Shown: positions 1 through 12,200, counted from the stretch's first letter. The stretch: 64,000 nt of DNA from Boletus sp. NGJ (GCA_019096195.1 JAGTXK010000239.1:992001-1056000); one strand, 5' to 3'. Numbers and translations: made by a program. Notes: generated by a model from the sequence alone, not told the origin.

Positions 1-912
1 ATTTTCTGTTACCGTCTTCGTCATCGAGTTGTATTACGAGTTGCGTCCGTGTTTCTTGGAAAGATTGTCCTAGAACCACTCGATTTTCCTCTTCCCGCAG
101 AAACTTGATACATTGATCAATCTCAACCAGATTTGGTCCCGTAAGCTCGACGTCTGTGAAGACTTGCTGCAGAGTAACCGATGAAGAACGCACTAAACTA
201 CTGAATGCTGAGGCTCAAACCTTGTAGGGATTAAAGAAATAGGGTGCCCCTTCGGGATGTACGGTTCGTTCCCACATCCTGGGTGTTTTCCTGTAGTCAA
301 ACCTGTTGCGGCTGGAATTATGATGACATTAATCACGCACGTACTCTGAGTAGTCGACTTTCCCGGGGTTAATACTTCGTTCGTTGGGCACTCTCTCTCT
401 TCACAGAAAAAAGGAAGGTGAAGAAGCTTCTCAGTGACCGGGTAGAATGACTACGATAGAATACGTCCTGATACATACATCGGCTTGCGTCGTAGATACC
501 TCTGAATTTGCTCTGGTGCAGCTGGTATGGCATTGGGAATTGTAACAGGAGTCACACATTGCGTGGCGAGTGGTGTATCTGGCGTGTGGACAGCGCGAGG
601 CATGGATGGGGACGGATTGTTGGCGGAATCATCATGAGCCCCTGAAGGTAACAAGCTTGGCGAAGGTATTGGGGGAAGCGAGGGAGAAACGGTACAAGAG
701 CCACCTGTCTGCGATGGCTCACAGACGCTGTGCGTCGATGTTGGGGATGCAGGGGAGTTAGGGCGAAGGTGCAAAACCTTCGAGACTATACCCCCACGGA
801 GTACCATGTGGAGAATAGCACGAAGTAGTCGCAGAACAGCTCCAGGAACATTGTGTATGCTATGGATGAGGCGTTGAATCAACATTGTCGCAGTTCTTGG
901 CAAATCGAACAT
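1..912 (-). CDS. WW-like membrane protein, array copy A (5' exons only)
   Basis: First exons of the tandem family that recurs at 3638-6157 and 7614-10169; the gene runs off the left edge. The first exon (912 down to about 467) begins MFDLPRTATMLIQRLIHSI and holds an amphipathic Leu/Arg-rich start, then a Ser/Pro-rich linker ending RRKPM at a GTATGT-like donor, as in copy B. The next exon (about 400-220) encodes a WW-like half ending near PEGAPYFFNP, followed by the exon homologous to the QLVIQLDE segment of copy B at the left edge. Members of this Agaricomycete family carry WW-like motifs at the N-terminus and several membrane segments at the C-terminus; the function is unknown. The region matches copies B and C closely in sequence. 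Whether copy A is intact cannot be judged because its 3' half lies outside the window. Confidence 0.55.
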
Positions 913-1039
913 GATGCGCGTCTTTGGTCAAGCTAAAAGACCTCATGCCAGTGCACGAGCGAATGACTGTACTTGCTTACGTGATACGCTCCGAAGCTAA
1001 AGGCCACTGCATCCGCTACGGCCACTTTTCCTTTTGCAT

Positions 1040-1673
1040 TCATGCCCAACAAACGTAGATTGCAACTAGCCTGTATCGCTCAAAATCGACGAACACCACA
1101 CGATCCGCACCGCTATTGACACCCCCCAGACGTTCAGGAAGGACGACCTCACAAATATTGATAAGAGACTCAGTGGAGTAACTCGGAGAGCCGACAATCC
1201 AGAATTTCAGCACGGCACAACAGTACAAGGGCCTAGGATCAACGTAGGCAGTATCAGCGGCCTGGGCACCAGCGCACGCACTGGTAAACAGGTGGGGCAT
1301 CAACCAATCCAAATGCGACGCGGCGTCAGCCACTTCACCATGAGGAAAGCCATGTCGCGCACATAACTCACGCAATAGATGATAGATCACCGTCGGCACA
1401 GTACGCTAGAGCTCCTCTAACGTTGACCACGCCGCGAAGCGCATCGCACAAACGAGTGACAGCAAGAGAAGTGGCCCGTGCATTGATCGACAACACTTGA
1501 CGACATCGCCCAACCAATAACGGGCATACGAACGCGTGGCACTCAGGCCAACACAACTCTGGATATTGAGATCCGTAGCGGCGCAAGCGCCAGTCCCCGA
1601 CTCTTGATAGTCTTTGATTTGGGACTTGATTCATATCAAGAAGAAACACGTTATAATCGGCGGTACAAAACAA
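1040..1673 (-). CDS. Putative protein of unknown family, two-frame ORF
   Basis: Two overlapping minus-strand frames read like one gene: an upstream part (1673-1370) containing NARATSLAVTRLCDALRG, and a downstream part (1399-1040) containing RPLYCCAVLKFWIVGSPSYS and ending DFERYRLVAIYVCWA. The second part has protein-like composition with no low complexity. I could not find a convincing donor/acceptor pair joining the frames, so the model may hold an unresolved intron or a frame break. The region is an extra block of about 1 kb here, compared with the space upstream of array copies B and C. I do not recognise the family. Confidence 0.35.
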
Positions 1674-2699
1674 TCATTCGAATGCAAGGCGATACGAATA
1701 CGGATTTTGAATGTGAAAGCTTTTATGCCCACTTCGCAAGAAAGAACAGACATCACAAATCATCACCTTCCATGGAACGAAATCGCTAGATAACGACACA
1801 TTGCTAGACCTCATACATACACACACCCGCTTTCCCCCTGTTAGCCAAGCGGCATCTCAGATGAGGCTCCTGCTTCCCACTGACGCCCGGAGGAAGTTTG
1901 GGGTGGGGTTTGATTCGCTTTCAACCCCCTGCCTGTTATCTGCGTGACACCTGCGCCAGACACCTGCCTCCTGAAACCCGCATCATACCACCCCCGGAAA
2001 CCTGCATGATGACACCCGCTGCACGCCGTCGCGCGGACAACTTCACCGCATCCGGTGAACCCATTTCCGCCCCTGAGCCGGTTGGGGGTGATGGGGACGA
2101 GAGCTCCTTGGCTCCTGCTTTTCCTCGAAACCAAAGCCTACCGAGCGCGTGACCTCTCCTCCGCGTTCCTCGCTGTCTGCGTCCAGCGGTCGTCATCACA
2201 GACGTCGGGTGGGACGTTTGAAGTTAGAAAGCCTGCGAGTGGTGTATGCACGAACCATAATACTCACCACAAGATACAAGTTGCACAAGACCCATGATGA
2301 CAAGAACGACTTGAAATCGTTATAGATGACAACACATTGTATGCCTCCTCATCGAGCGATCGAGCGCGACGACATGGAGACTTTACGATGAACCTAACAC
2401 AACAATAATCAATATCCAAACCCATAGCACACGATGGTCTTACATCTTCAAAACGATTCAGTGGCATTAACTTCAAAGCGAGCGAGAGAAAAGCTGCCAA
2501 CGGCAAAAGGTACAATCATAAGCGTTATATAAGCCTGTCTGACAACCGTGGGATGTGCCTGCAAGCCTCCTTGTAGGGTGCCTGGACGTTTGCTCCCCAC
2601 AAAACCCTCTCCACTTTGTGAGAGTCGGGGAGATCCACTGATAATCGACTCACTGTTCCATGGGAAAGCCAGACACGCAGAGCATCATCACAAAACCGA
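1674..2699. other. Intergenic, no gene recognised
   Basis: No coding region I can support. Between about 1930 and 2030 there are short imperfect repeats built on CCTGCATGATGACAC-like and CCCGCATCATACCAC-like units, GC-richer than the surroundings. They put overlapping frames on both strands that look like shadows of repetitive DNA. The rest is unremarkable. Confidence 0.4.
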
Positions 2700-3300
2700 A
2701 TTCGAATAGTAAGTAGGGTTGATCGAGGGTTGGACATAATCATGAATCAGTTCCATAACGTGCACATTCAGCCCGTCAATTGTCGCCCGACCCCGGGGTG
2801 AGAGAAAACAAACCAACAACCGACCAGGCTCAGCACTCGAGTTCGAGCGCAAAATCTGATGTCCGAATCAAACCAGTAAGTATTCTGATCATTCATTTTC
2901 TGCCAGTGGAGATGCTTACTTTCAAGTTGTCATTTGCATCTTTTTCTAGACAATCTCTGGCCCACGTAAGAAGTGACAACTCCTTTTGCTTCAGTCATGT
3001 ATGTATACTTTGTAGTCCCTGGTGGTCGTTTTCAGCTGATTGTTGTAAGGATACAAGCATGCGAAAGTAGGGGTATGTATAACATAATAAATGCCTTCGT
3101 GCCTTCAAATTGACCATGAAATGCACCAGTCGTTATTGAATCTTCTCAGATGCACTTGCATAATGCTACTGTATAAACCTCCGAGGACATCGAGTACATC
3201 ATGCTGCATTCTAGCTGTAGAGGCATATCCTCGTCCAGCATAACGCATGCCAGCGATCTATGATCGAGATTCGAAACTGAAAAGAACCCAAGCAACTCTA
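2700..3300. repeat. Duplicated array spacer, matches 6380-7010
   Basis: This block is a diverged copy of the stretch upstream of array copy B. Shared stretches include a GTAGGGTTGAT motif (2712; 6386), a GTAAGTATTCTGATCATTC / GTGAGTATTCTAATCATTC donor-like segment (2876; 6593), a CTAGACAATSTCTGGCCCACG segment (2948; 6653) and a long shared tail (TCTAGCTGTARAGG, GATCTATGATCGA). It shows that the whole gene-plus-spacer unit was duplicated, not only the coding part. It contains a decayed relic of the small gene at 6331-6697. Confidence 0.75.
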
Positions 3301-3637
3301 CTAGTATCTATTTTTCACCTGGCGGTTTGCGTGCTGCAACCTTCACACTCCCCATTTGAACGCCATGATCTTCCAAGGTAGACTTCAGGGCCACAACGAG
3401 CGCTGAGCCTTCGATATCGATAAGCTTTGAACAAAGTACATTTGTGAATGTATGTTGATGTACATCTCTCGGATACCCTATTCAAATGTTCATCCTCATT
3501 GATTGACGATACGATACGCAAGCTACTTCAAGATTCTCATAGTGCAGAGCCGAGTTACTGGGGCCCGTTACGGTGAAAGGGAGTACTGCCCTCGGGAGTG
3601 TCTGCTTTCATCAATCCTAGTTGTAGTACTCGAGGGA
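3301..3637. other. Spacer before copy B 3' end
   Basis: Tail of the array spacer between the relic of the small gene and the stop codon of copy B. I see no gene here. It probably includes the 3' untranslated region of copy B on the minus strand. Confidence 0.4.
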
Positions 3638-6157
3638 TTATGCTTCCTGATCGCGGCGGCAACGAATGCCTCGCACACGACAGGGAAACTTTCCTGTTAG
3701 ATCCCGCCACCACCCACTATAGTCTTGTCCCCACCAGACGGGCAACGAGGTCAGACTGCCAACCAGAATCGCACCAGCGCCAACCACGCCCAAGGTGGCA
3801 TGGTCACTCGATTCGAAAATGACGTAGAATAATGCCAATAGGAAGAGAATCAACCTGCAGTCCGGTAAGTCGAGAGCGTTCGCGCAGGATGACGTCCAGC
3901 ACATACGCCCAAGTCAATAATGCGAAAGGCAAGCTGTGCATGATTCCAAGAGCCTTGAATCCTCCCCACCGGGTCATGGAATACATGAACAATGCCTGGA
4001 AGCTTGTCAGGTTTTGAAAATGAACACCATGTGGAACAACGGACAGCACCAGCAGCCGAGTGGTCCTGGGCACGCCACCGCCTCGCAAGCAATATGGACG
4101 AGAGTAAAGAACCGCCGATACTCAGTAGAGACATATAGATCGCAACCGTGGGCACCGAAAGTGAACCCACGTCCCCGTTATCAACCCCTGGCACGAGTAA
4201 AAAGCTGACGTCGACAACCAACATAACAGTGGACTACCGATTCGGAGGTACCAAAGTCAGCTCCCAGTACATCTACTGATCGAGCTGATCTTCTCACATA
4301 GATTGTGAATCCGGTCCATTCACTACTGAGCTTCCTCGAGAGAGCTTCCCACCGCGCATAATTAATGAGATTGTCGACCCAAATGCCCTTGAGCTCCTTG
4401 ATGTGGGCAGATGGCGTATAGAAGAGGAACATGTCCAACGGCGCGAACAGGACAGAGCGCCCATCCCCATTTTCACCTCCGATATAGATGGACAAGTCGG
4501 CTTCTAAACGCGCTCCTGGTTGCCCATAAAAATTGTAGAATCTCATGCTGGCTGAGGCTCCAATCAGTCATAGGTAAATAGGAGAGCAGAAACCACGAAC
4601 CAAAAATGCCCATCACACGGGCTAAGAAGAGGCTGAGCGACAAGACACGGTTTGCCTAAATTATAGGCCTACCTATGACCCACAAGGCATACTCGTCGAT
4701 TACGCCAACCCTTGCTAAAAAAAATTGGTATAAGCATGCATATGACCAGTGTGAGCGGACAGCAAGTTACATTGAAGGTATGGTGCGAGTGTCAGCAAAT
4801 TTGCGAGCTGACTCTCACTAAGCGTTGACAGTGGTGCTTCTGATGTGCTACGATCTAGCCGGTTCTTTAAGTGACCACTTTCCGGAGCAGTGTTGAAAAT
4901 AACCTGCACAAGCGTGAGCAATCATCCCGCAGAACTCAGTGACGTGCTCTTGAGACACAGAGTCACAGCTCGGATATTGCTCGCAATGCAACCTATAATA
5001 ATGAGTCCGGGTCTGAGGAGTTCTCTCTGCTCTACCTACCAATACTGAAACTCGATCGCATATCCTGGATCGCATCAGGGAAACGAGAAAAGTCGACAAA
5101 GCTCCGAGTGACTCACCGATGTGACTGACTGCAGTGACACTTTGTAGATCATCGAACGCTGACAGTTTCGTTGTCTCAAATTCGTCGATCCAAAATACCA
5201 CGCGAGTCTCATGGTTGGAAAAATAGTAGAGCCATTTTCTGTTACCGTCTTTTTCATCGAGTTGTATTACGAGTTGCGTAAGTGTTTCTTCGAAAGGTGA
5301 CCCTGGAACCACTCGATTTTCCTCTTCCCGCAGAAAGTTGATACATTGATTGATCTCAACCAGATTTCGTTCCGTAAGGTCGATGTTGGTGAAGACTTGC
5401 TGGAGAGTAACCGATCAAGAACGCACTAATGTACTGATCGCCGAGGCTCGAACCTTATGGGGGTTGAAGAAATAGCGTGCGCCTTCTGGATGCACGATTC
5501 GTTTCCATACGCCAGGTGTTTTCCTGTGGGTGAAACCTTTCGCAAATGAAACCACACTTGCAGTATTCGCACACATACTCTGAGTAGTCAAGTTTCCCGG
5601 CGTCGATATTTCGCTCGTTGGCCTTTTTCTCTCTTTACAGAAGAGAGGAAGGTGGAGAAAATTTTCAGTAACCGGCTGAAAGACTACGATAAAAGATGTC
5701 TTGATACATACATCGGCTTGCGTCGTAAATACCGTTGAATTTGCTCTGGTGCAGCTGGTATGATATTGAGAGTTCTAACAGGAGTCACACGTTGCGTGGC
5801 GGGTGGTGTATCTGGCGCGTAGACAACACTAGGCATGGACGGGGACAAATTGTCGGCGGGATCAACATGGGGTCCTGAGGGTAGCAAGATTGTCGACGAG
5901 GCTGGGGTAAGGGAGGTAGCAACTGTAGAATAACTGGCACCTCTCCGCGATGGCTCACATGCACACTCCATGCGCGGCGATGTTGGGGATGCGGGGCAGT
6001 TAGGGCGATGCTGTAACACGACTGTACCTGTCCCACTGGCACGAAGTACGATTGGGAGGAGAACGGCACGAAGAAGTCGCAAAATAGCTCCGGGGATGTT
6101 GCGTATGCTCTGGATGAGGCGTTGAATCAACATTGTCGCAGCCCTCAAATCGAACAT
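3638..6157 (-). CDS. WW-like multi-pass membrane protein, array copy B
   Basis: Multi-exon minus-strand gene. Exon 1 (6157 to about 5715) starts MFDLRAATMLIQRLIQSI and ends at RRKPM with donor GTATGT. Exon 2 follows an acceptor near 5640 and holds a WW-like half (PGVWKRIVHPEGARYFFNP). Exon 3 has NLVEINQCINFLREEENR and a second WW-like block, KWLYYFSNHETRVVFWIDEF. A later exon has HCEQYPSCDSV; then come GIWVDNLINYARWEALSR and GFTIYV, and a hydrophobic segment (TVAIYMSLLSIGGSLLSSI). A second hydrophobic stretch (FALLTWAYV) is followed by a C-terminal one (ILFLLALFYVIF, VVGAGAILVGSLTSLPVW), ending at 3638. WW modules normally bind proline-rich peptides; here both look degenerate, with W..YYF..H kept. 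The protein is likely anchored in a membrane with the WW part in the cytosol (inference). Flanked by paralogues on both sides, so it arose by tandem duplication. Exact internal junctions were not all resolved. Confidence 0.65.
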
Positions 6158-6330
6158 GACGGACGTCTGGTCAGTTACAACTTATGGCACGAACGAATGA
6201 TTGTGACGCTGCTGCGGCCCAAATTAGTACTTTCCGAATTTCCACTGAGCTCGCTAAGCTTTGAGTACACTTGTACTGTCAAAAAACTACAGAAGTACAT
6301 TCCTGACTCTTTCGAGATCAGAATTGTTCC

Positions 6331-6697
6331 ATGGAACCGTCAACTCAGCCCTGCGCGATTTCAAGTGAGGATCAGAGATGTAAGTAGGGTTGATTGTCTA
6401 TCATTATGGATCAGTCCCATAATGATAACGGACAATTCAGTGATATCCGATGCTCAGCTCAAGCTCTTGGAAATTAGAGACGAGGAGCAACTTGAATGCA
6501 GACGTGAAGAGAGAATCAAGCGGGCTCTCCCGAAATTGGGGACAAGAGCCGAGGGTCGCCTGCCAGTGGACCCGCCGAGCCGAGTCAAAGCAGTGAGTAT
6601 TCTAATCATTCGTTTTCTGGCAGGGCTTACATTGTCATTCTGTATATTTTCCTAGACAATGTCTGGCCCACGTGAGACATATTTATTGAAGAAGTAA
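6331..6697 (+). CDS. Small three-exon gene, about 80 residues, unknown function
   Basis: Exons 6331-6379, 6441-6592 and 6656-6697 join in phase through two short introns (GTAAGT..CAG, 61 bases; GTGAGT..TAG, 63 bases). They give an uninterrupted protein that starts MEPSTQPCAISSEDQR, continues ISDAQLKLLEIRDEEQLEC and RREERIKRALPKLGTR, and ends MSGPRETYLLKK before TAA. All three exons keep one frame (49+152+42 bases = 81 codons with stop). It is charged, has no signal peptide or membrane segment, and has a likely helical middle (residues 17-50). It is divergent from array copy B, whose start is about 170 bases away, so the two may share a promoter. A decayed counterpart with the same last intron and GPR motif lies at about 2780-2975. 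I do not recognise the family. Confidence 0.55.
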
Positions 6698-7613
6698 CAA
6701 CTCCTTTCACTTCAACCATGTATGTACCCTCTAGAAAGGCTAATTGGGCCATCTTTTTCAACCGATTATCACAAGGTTACAAGCCTATCGGGAAGTAGGG
6801 AAGTATGTAACACACAGGTGATTTGTGCCTTCATTCCTCGATCGTAAAATGTAACAGTCGTTGAAATTCTTCCCAGATGCATCTGTATAATGCTATAAGC
6901 CTCCGACAACATCGATGTACATGCTGCGTTCTAGCTGTAAAGGTATATTCCTCGTCCAATATAACACATGCCAGCAATCTATGATCGAAACTGAAAAGAA
7001 CACGGCGGGCCGAAACTACTGTAGTGCTTACTTGTCACGCGGCGGTTCGCGTGCTGCAACCTTCACATTACAATAAGACCCGTGGTGTCCACGGGTTACA
7101 TCTTCAATGCAAAGAAGGTGGATCTTTGATAGTCAGGTGCTTCCCATTTCCTTTGTGCTGCTCTCATCCTATCAGCTTTCATGGTAGACTTCGGACCACA
7201 ACGACGGCGTGATTATGGCAAACTGACGTGTACGGCGTACATTTCCACAGTAACGCACAGACGCCTTGCGGACATGATTCCAATGGCGATCGATCACGAA
7301 ATTCCACTCGGTATGCGGGGGTCGTAGCCCTCTGGAAGAACTCAAACTCATCGGGGCGGACGGGTACAATCGCTGCCAGGGTATGTTGCAGTAACGTATT
7401 CGCATCGTGTCAGTCGAGAGATCCAGGAGGAGATGCAGAGGCCGTCAAGCATTGAGGCGAGTGATGTGAAGTCGCCCTGGGATGCGATTTCGAATCTGAC
7501 AAAGGAATGCTTGTCGCACATCTTTCGGATTGTCTGGAAATACCCTATTCGTCCCCATAGATCAACGAATCGTAACCTACTTCGACAGTACAGATAGAGT
7601 TACATCGCTCCCG
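6698..7613. other. Array spacer without a gene
   Basis: Spacer between the small gene and the stop of copy C. The first 320 bases match 3000-3300. After that come short frames on both strands without family signal. Nothing else supported. Confidence 0.45.
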
Positions 7614-10169
7614 TCACGGAAAAGTGGGGTTCAAGGAGCGTCTACTTGCAGTAGTCACCGGGTTGATCAGGCAGCGATCAAGGACCTGCACAATTTGCGA
7701 AAACATGTCTGTTAGATCCGACCACCAGCTGTAGTCTCGTCCCCACAAGACGGGTAACAATGTCAGACTGCCCACCAAAACCGCACCAGCGCCAGCCGTG
7801 CCCCAGGTGATAAGATCATTCGATCCGAAAATGACATAGGATAATGCCACCACGAAGAAAATCATCCTGCAGTTCGGTTTGTTAAGTGAGCTCACAGAGG
7901 ATGACGGCCAACACATACGCCCAGATTAATAATGCGAACGGCAAGCTGTACATGACTCCCAGAGCCTTGAATCCTCCCCACTGAGTCATGTTAATCATGA
8001 ATGACGTCTGGAAACGCTGCGTGTCAGGTACTGGGATAATGAGCATTATGTGGAACAACGAACAGCACCAGTAGTCGAGTCATCCTGGGCACGCCTCTGC
8101 CTCGCAAGCAGTAGGGACGAGAGCAAAGAACCAACGACCGACAACAGAGACATATAGAGCGCAACGGTAGCGACCGATGGCGAACCCGTACCCCCATTGA
8201 TCCCTGGCATGGCTAGAAAGCTGACGTCCACAGCCAACATTACAGTTGACTGCCGATTCCAAAGTCAGCTGCCAGAACATCCACTGAACGAGTTGATCTT
8301 GTGACCCACTCACATAGACGGTAAATCCAGCCCATTCATTATTGAGCTTGTTCGAGAAATCGACCCAGCGCGCATAGTTGATGGTCTTGTCGACCCAGAT
8401 ATCATTGAGCTCCCGAATGTGAGAAAATGGTGTATGAAAGAGGAACATATCCAACGACGCGAACAGCACAGAGTTGCCATCTCCGTTTTCACCCACGGCA
8501 TAAACAGATTGGTCGGCTTCTAATCGCGCTCCCGGTTGCCCATGGAAATTGCAGAACCTTGCGCGAGCTGAAACTCTAATCGGTCATGGACGAGCGGGGA
8601 AGCAAAGACTACCAACCAAAAATGCCCATCACACGGGCTAGGAATGGCTCAACAACGGGCAACGGTAGGTCCAACGTTGCAGACTCACCTACAACCCAAA
8701 AGGCATACTCGTCGATTACACCAACCCTTGCTGTTAAATCCGGCATAAGCAATGGGTATAGCGCGTGTGAACAAACAGAAGGTTACATTGAAGGTATGGT
8801 ACGAGTGACAGCAATCTCGCGAGCTGACTGTCATTAAGCGTTGACAGTGATGCTGAAGATGTGTTACAATCTAGCAAGCTCTTTCAGTGAACATGTCCGC
8901 CACTGAAGAATGTTGAAAAGCACCTGTACAAGCATGAGCAAGGATCCCGCAGAATCCAGTGACATGATCTTGAGACACAAAGCTACAGTTCGGATATTGC
9001 TCGCAATGAAACCTATAATTATGGATCCTTATCGGAGCAATTCACGTTTCTATCCACCTACCAATACTGAAACTCAATTTCGTATCCTGTGTTACGTTAG
9101 GGGACGAGAAAATTCAGTAAAGCTTCCAATGACTCACCGATGTGACTGAGTTCAGTGACACCTTGTAGATCGTCAAACGCCGACAAGCTCTTCGTCTTGA
9201 GTTCGTCGACCCAGAATACCACACGTGTTCGGTGGTTGATAAAATAGTAGAGCCATTTTCTGTCACCGTCTTTTTCATCAAGTTGTATTACGAGTTGCGT
9301 GCGTGCCTCTTGGAAAGGTGGTCCTGGAGCCAGTCGATTTTCCTCTTCCCGCAGAAACTTGATATATTGTTCAATCTCAACCAGATTTTGTTGTTGCATA
9401 AGGTCGATGTCCGTGAAGACTTGCTGCAGAGTATCTGATGAGAAGCGCACTAAACAACTTAATCTCAGGTTCGAACCTTGATAGGATCGAAGAAATAGCG
9501 TCCTCCATCGGGATGTACAGTTCGTTGCCACATGCCTGGTGTACTCCTGTAGTAAAACCTTTCGCAAATGGAACTACAATGGCATTATTCACGGACGTAC
9601 TCTGAGTAGTCAATTGTTCCGAGGCTAATACTGTCCTTGTTGAGCCCTCTCACGCTTCACAGAAGAAAGGAAGGCGAAGAAGCATTTCAGTGACCGGCTG
9701 GAATGAGTACGATCGAATACGCTTACACTGGCTTCCGTCGTTCGAACCTCTGAAAATACTCCGGTACAGCTGGTTTGGCATTGAGAGTCGTAACACGAGT
9801 CACACTTCGTGTGGAGAGGGGGATGCCTGGAGCGTTGACAGCACTAGACATGGACATGGATGGGGACGAATTGTCGGCGGAATCACCATAAGGTCCTGAA
9901 GTTAGCAAGGCTGTTGAAGAAGCTGGGGCAAGGGAGGCAGCAGCAGTAGAATAACTGGCACCTCTCCGCGATGGCTCACACTCCATGCGCGGCGACATTG
10001 ATGATGCGGAGCAATTAGGGCGAAGGCGTAGAAATTTCATGACCGTACCGGCACCATGGAGTACCATTGGGAGGAGCATGGCACGAAGAAGTCGCAAAAT
10101 AGCCCCGGGGGTGTTGCGTATGCTCTGGATGAGTCGAATCAACATTGTCGCAGCTCTCAAATCGAACAT
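7614..10169 (-). CDS. WW-like multi-pass membrane protein, array copy C
   Basis: Paralogue of copy B with the same exon order. Exon 1 begins MFDLRAATMLIRLIQSIRNT (10169) and carries the Ser/Pro-rich linker. The next exon (about 9650-9470) has the first WW-like half. The exon around 9440-9140 has QQQNLVEIEQYIKFLREEEN and KWLYYFINHRTRVVFWVDEL. Further on are DIWVDKTINYARWVDFSNKL with GFTVYV, a hydrophobic stretch (TVALYMSLLSVVGSLLSSL) and the C-terminal membrane part (MIFFVVALSYVIF, AGAGAVLVGSLTLLPVLW), ending at 7614. The unit is about 4.04 kb from copy B measured between equivalent points (5684 and 9723), so the duplication is direct and head to tail. Some junctions were not resolved and one or two frame breaks cannot be excluded. 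Confidence 0.6.
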
Positions 10170-10677
10170 GAATGATGCGCGTCTTGGCCAGCTACTAAGC
10201 GCTACAGCGCTGTGTCACGGTGGCATTACAGTACTACTGACTTATGTAAGTATCATATCCTCTTTTATGTTCAGAATCCGACTCAAACTTGGGGCGCGGA
10301 ATCAAGCTTCAAGCACAGGGGCCAACCACTCTGCATCTGAGCAGATGTCAAGGCAATACAAATATGTATCCCAATCATTTTCTTCAGGGAAAAAAAGTGT
10401 ACCTCCGGATCGCAGCAGGAACGAAGGACTCGCACATGACACGGAATCTTTCCTCTTTTCGCATGAAGATGCTAGTCATGGTCCTCATGGACCGTGGCAA
10501 GCAGATACACTTCGAACACCCTTTTGTCGTGGGACCCCAGGGCGTGTAATCCGCCTCTGCACTATCGAAGGAGATTGTGAATCGTCGATTGATGAAGGCG
10601 AATAAAGTATCTCGAGACAATCTCGAGACAACCCCGAAGGCTATCACGAGTTTTTCCTGGACCCGTGGACACATCAG
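10170..10677. other. Spacer between copies C and D
   Basis: Upstream side of copy C. It carries several short frames on both strands (for example 10289-10549) without recognisable domains. Unlike the region upstream of copy B, I could not see a counterpart of the small three-exon gene here. Confidence 0.4.
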
Positions 10678-11340
10678 TCACCGAGTTGCAACATCTATCA
10701 AGGATGAGTACATAATACAAAAAATTTCTGTTAGAACCGACCACCACCAACTGTAGTCTTGTCCCCACGAGACGAGCAACGAGATCAGCCTGCCAACTAG
10801 AATCGCACCAACGCCAACCACGCCCCAGGTGGCACGATCCCTCGATTCGAAAACCACGTAACATAATGCCAACTAGAATAAATTCCTGCAGTTCGGTAAG
10901 TTGGGTGAGTTCATGCAGGATCATGACAGTCAAGACATATACATCAGAACCGTCACGGCGTGACGACCGATTGCGAACCCATATGCCGGTCATCGATCCT
11001 TGGCACGGCTAGAAAACTGACGTCGACACGTTAGAGTGGACTGCCGAGGTTCCAAAGTCAGCTGCCAGCGCGTTTACTCAGCGAGTTGATCTGGTGATCT
11101 ACTCACATGGGTTGTTATAGATTCTGTTCATGGGCTCATGGCAGTCATTGTTCAATTTGCTCGAGAAAGGTTCCCAGCATGCATGGCTAATGATATTGGA
11201 CCCAGATGCCCTTGAGCTCCTTGATTAGTAGGCGGGTGGTGCATAGAAGGGCGAGATACTATGTGACTCATTAATATTGATTGGAGGCTTCTTATAATGA
11301 ATTTGAGCAAGGTCAGGACACTGTGCACTCCAGGCACATC
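10678..11340 (-). pseudogene. WW-like membrane protein, array copy D (3' fragment)
   Basis: Only the last part of the family is recognisable: a C-terminal hydrophobic block at 10872-10678 (CYVVFESRDRATWGVVGVGA, then ILVGRLISLLVSWGQDYSWW) and, further up, remnants near 11040-11240 matching the segment before the first membrane helix (ACTCAGCGAGTTGATCTGGT; GGACCCAGATGCCCTTGAGC). The middle exons and the whole WW half are absent, and the sequence passes into AT-rich transposon-bearing DNA at about 11,340. This is the most decayed member of the array and sits at its edge against the transposon block. Confidence 0.65.
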
Positions 11341-12200
11341 TGTGCAATAAGGTCTATGTACATAGTGATTAGATATGGTTTATGTAGGTATTGAATGGTA
11401 ACTGCTCACCTCAGTCATTGTGCTTCAGGCAGACAGATTGAGGTGTTGTTCTGGATACATTGAGTTTATATACAAAGGGTAAGAACAATAAAAGAGAAGT
11501 ATTGTATGGCATCGAGTTGGCAAATGGATGCAACGGAGCATAGGGAATGAAGAATTATGTAGCAGAAATGTATACTGTGTGGTTGCACAGTGCCTCAGCA
11601 CTTTCTGTGCTCCCAGTTGATGTGCAGATGACATGGTGATGTTCCACCATGTGGCTGTGTGTGTGCTTGCCTGATTTCAATATCTTATCAGCGATAAACA
11701 AGCAGGTACATACTGTATCAAAAGGGGTGTGGTCCCATGGTAGCCAGGACCTTTTACATTTCTTAACTGGAACTAAATTTACATCAGCCGACACTTAGAG
11801 GCAATATGATTGCCAAATTTAAAATTGCTCTCAGCTTATATATTCATGTGTAAGTTCTGGACTGAGTTTGAAATCCAACATATAGTACAGGCAGAGCTTA
11901 TAACTTCCTCATATCTAGCTACTACAGTACACTAAAAAGTATTGAGCAAAGTACTATTGAAAGGCTATAGAAGCACCACACTCCTGACTTTCATACCCAC
12001 TATTGAATTGCTTAATGGGCTCCAGTAAGTATGAATGATTGTTTAAGGAGAGATTGATTCCATACATCAGGAAAAAGGAAAAAATATTATAGCACTTCAC
12101 ATACATGTATTACATAGTTGATGTTGAGCAATGTTGTCAGCAATACTGTTCACTCAGCTACATTACCTACAGTAGCCTTTTGACTGTATAATAGCATGTA
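11341..12200. other. AT-rich, CpG-poor DNA, no gene seen
   Basis: Start of the transposon block. CG dinucleotides almost vanish here compared with the flanking array. Frames at 11425-11794 on the minus strand have no family signal. Possibly an old transposon no longer recognisable; this is inference from composition only. Confidence 0.4.

Noticed and set aside
1898-2297. Overlapping 80-97-codon frames on both strands
   Set aside because: They arise from short imperfect GC-rich repeats at about 1930-2030; no domain and no splice support.
11425-11794. Two minus-strand frames in AT-rich DNA
   Set aside because: No recognisable domain, no splice pattern and typical of random frames in CpG-poor repeat DNA.
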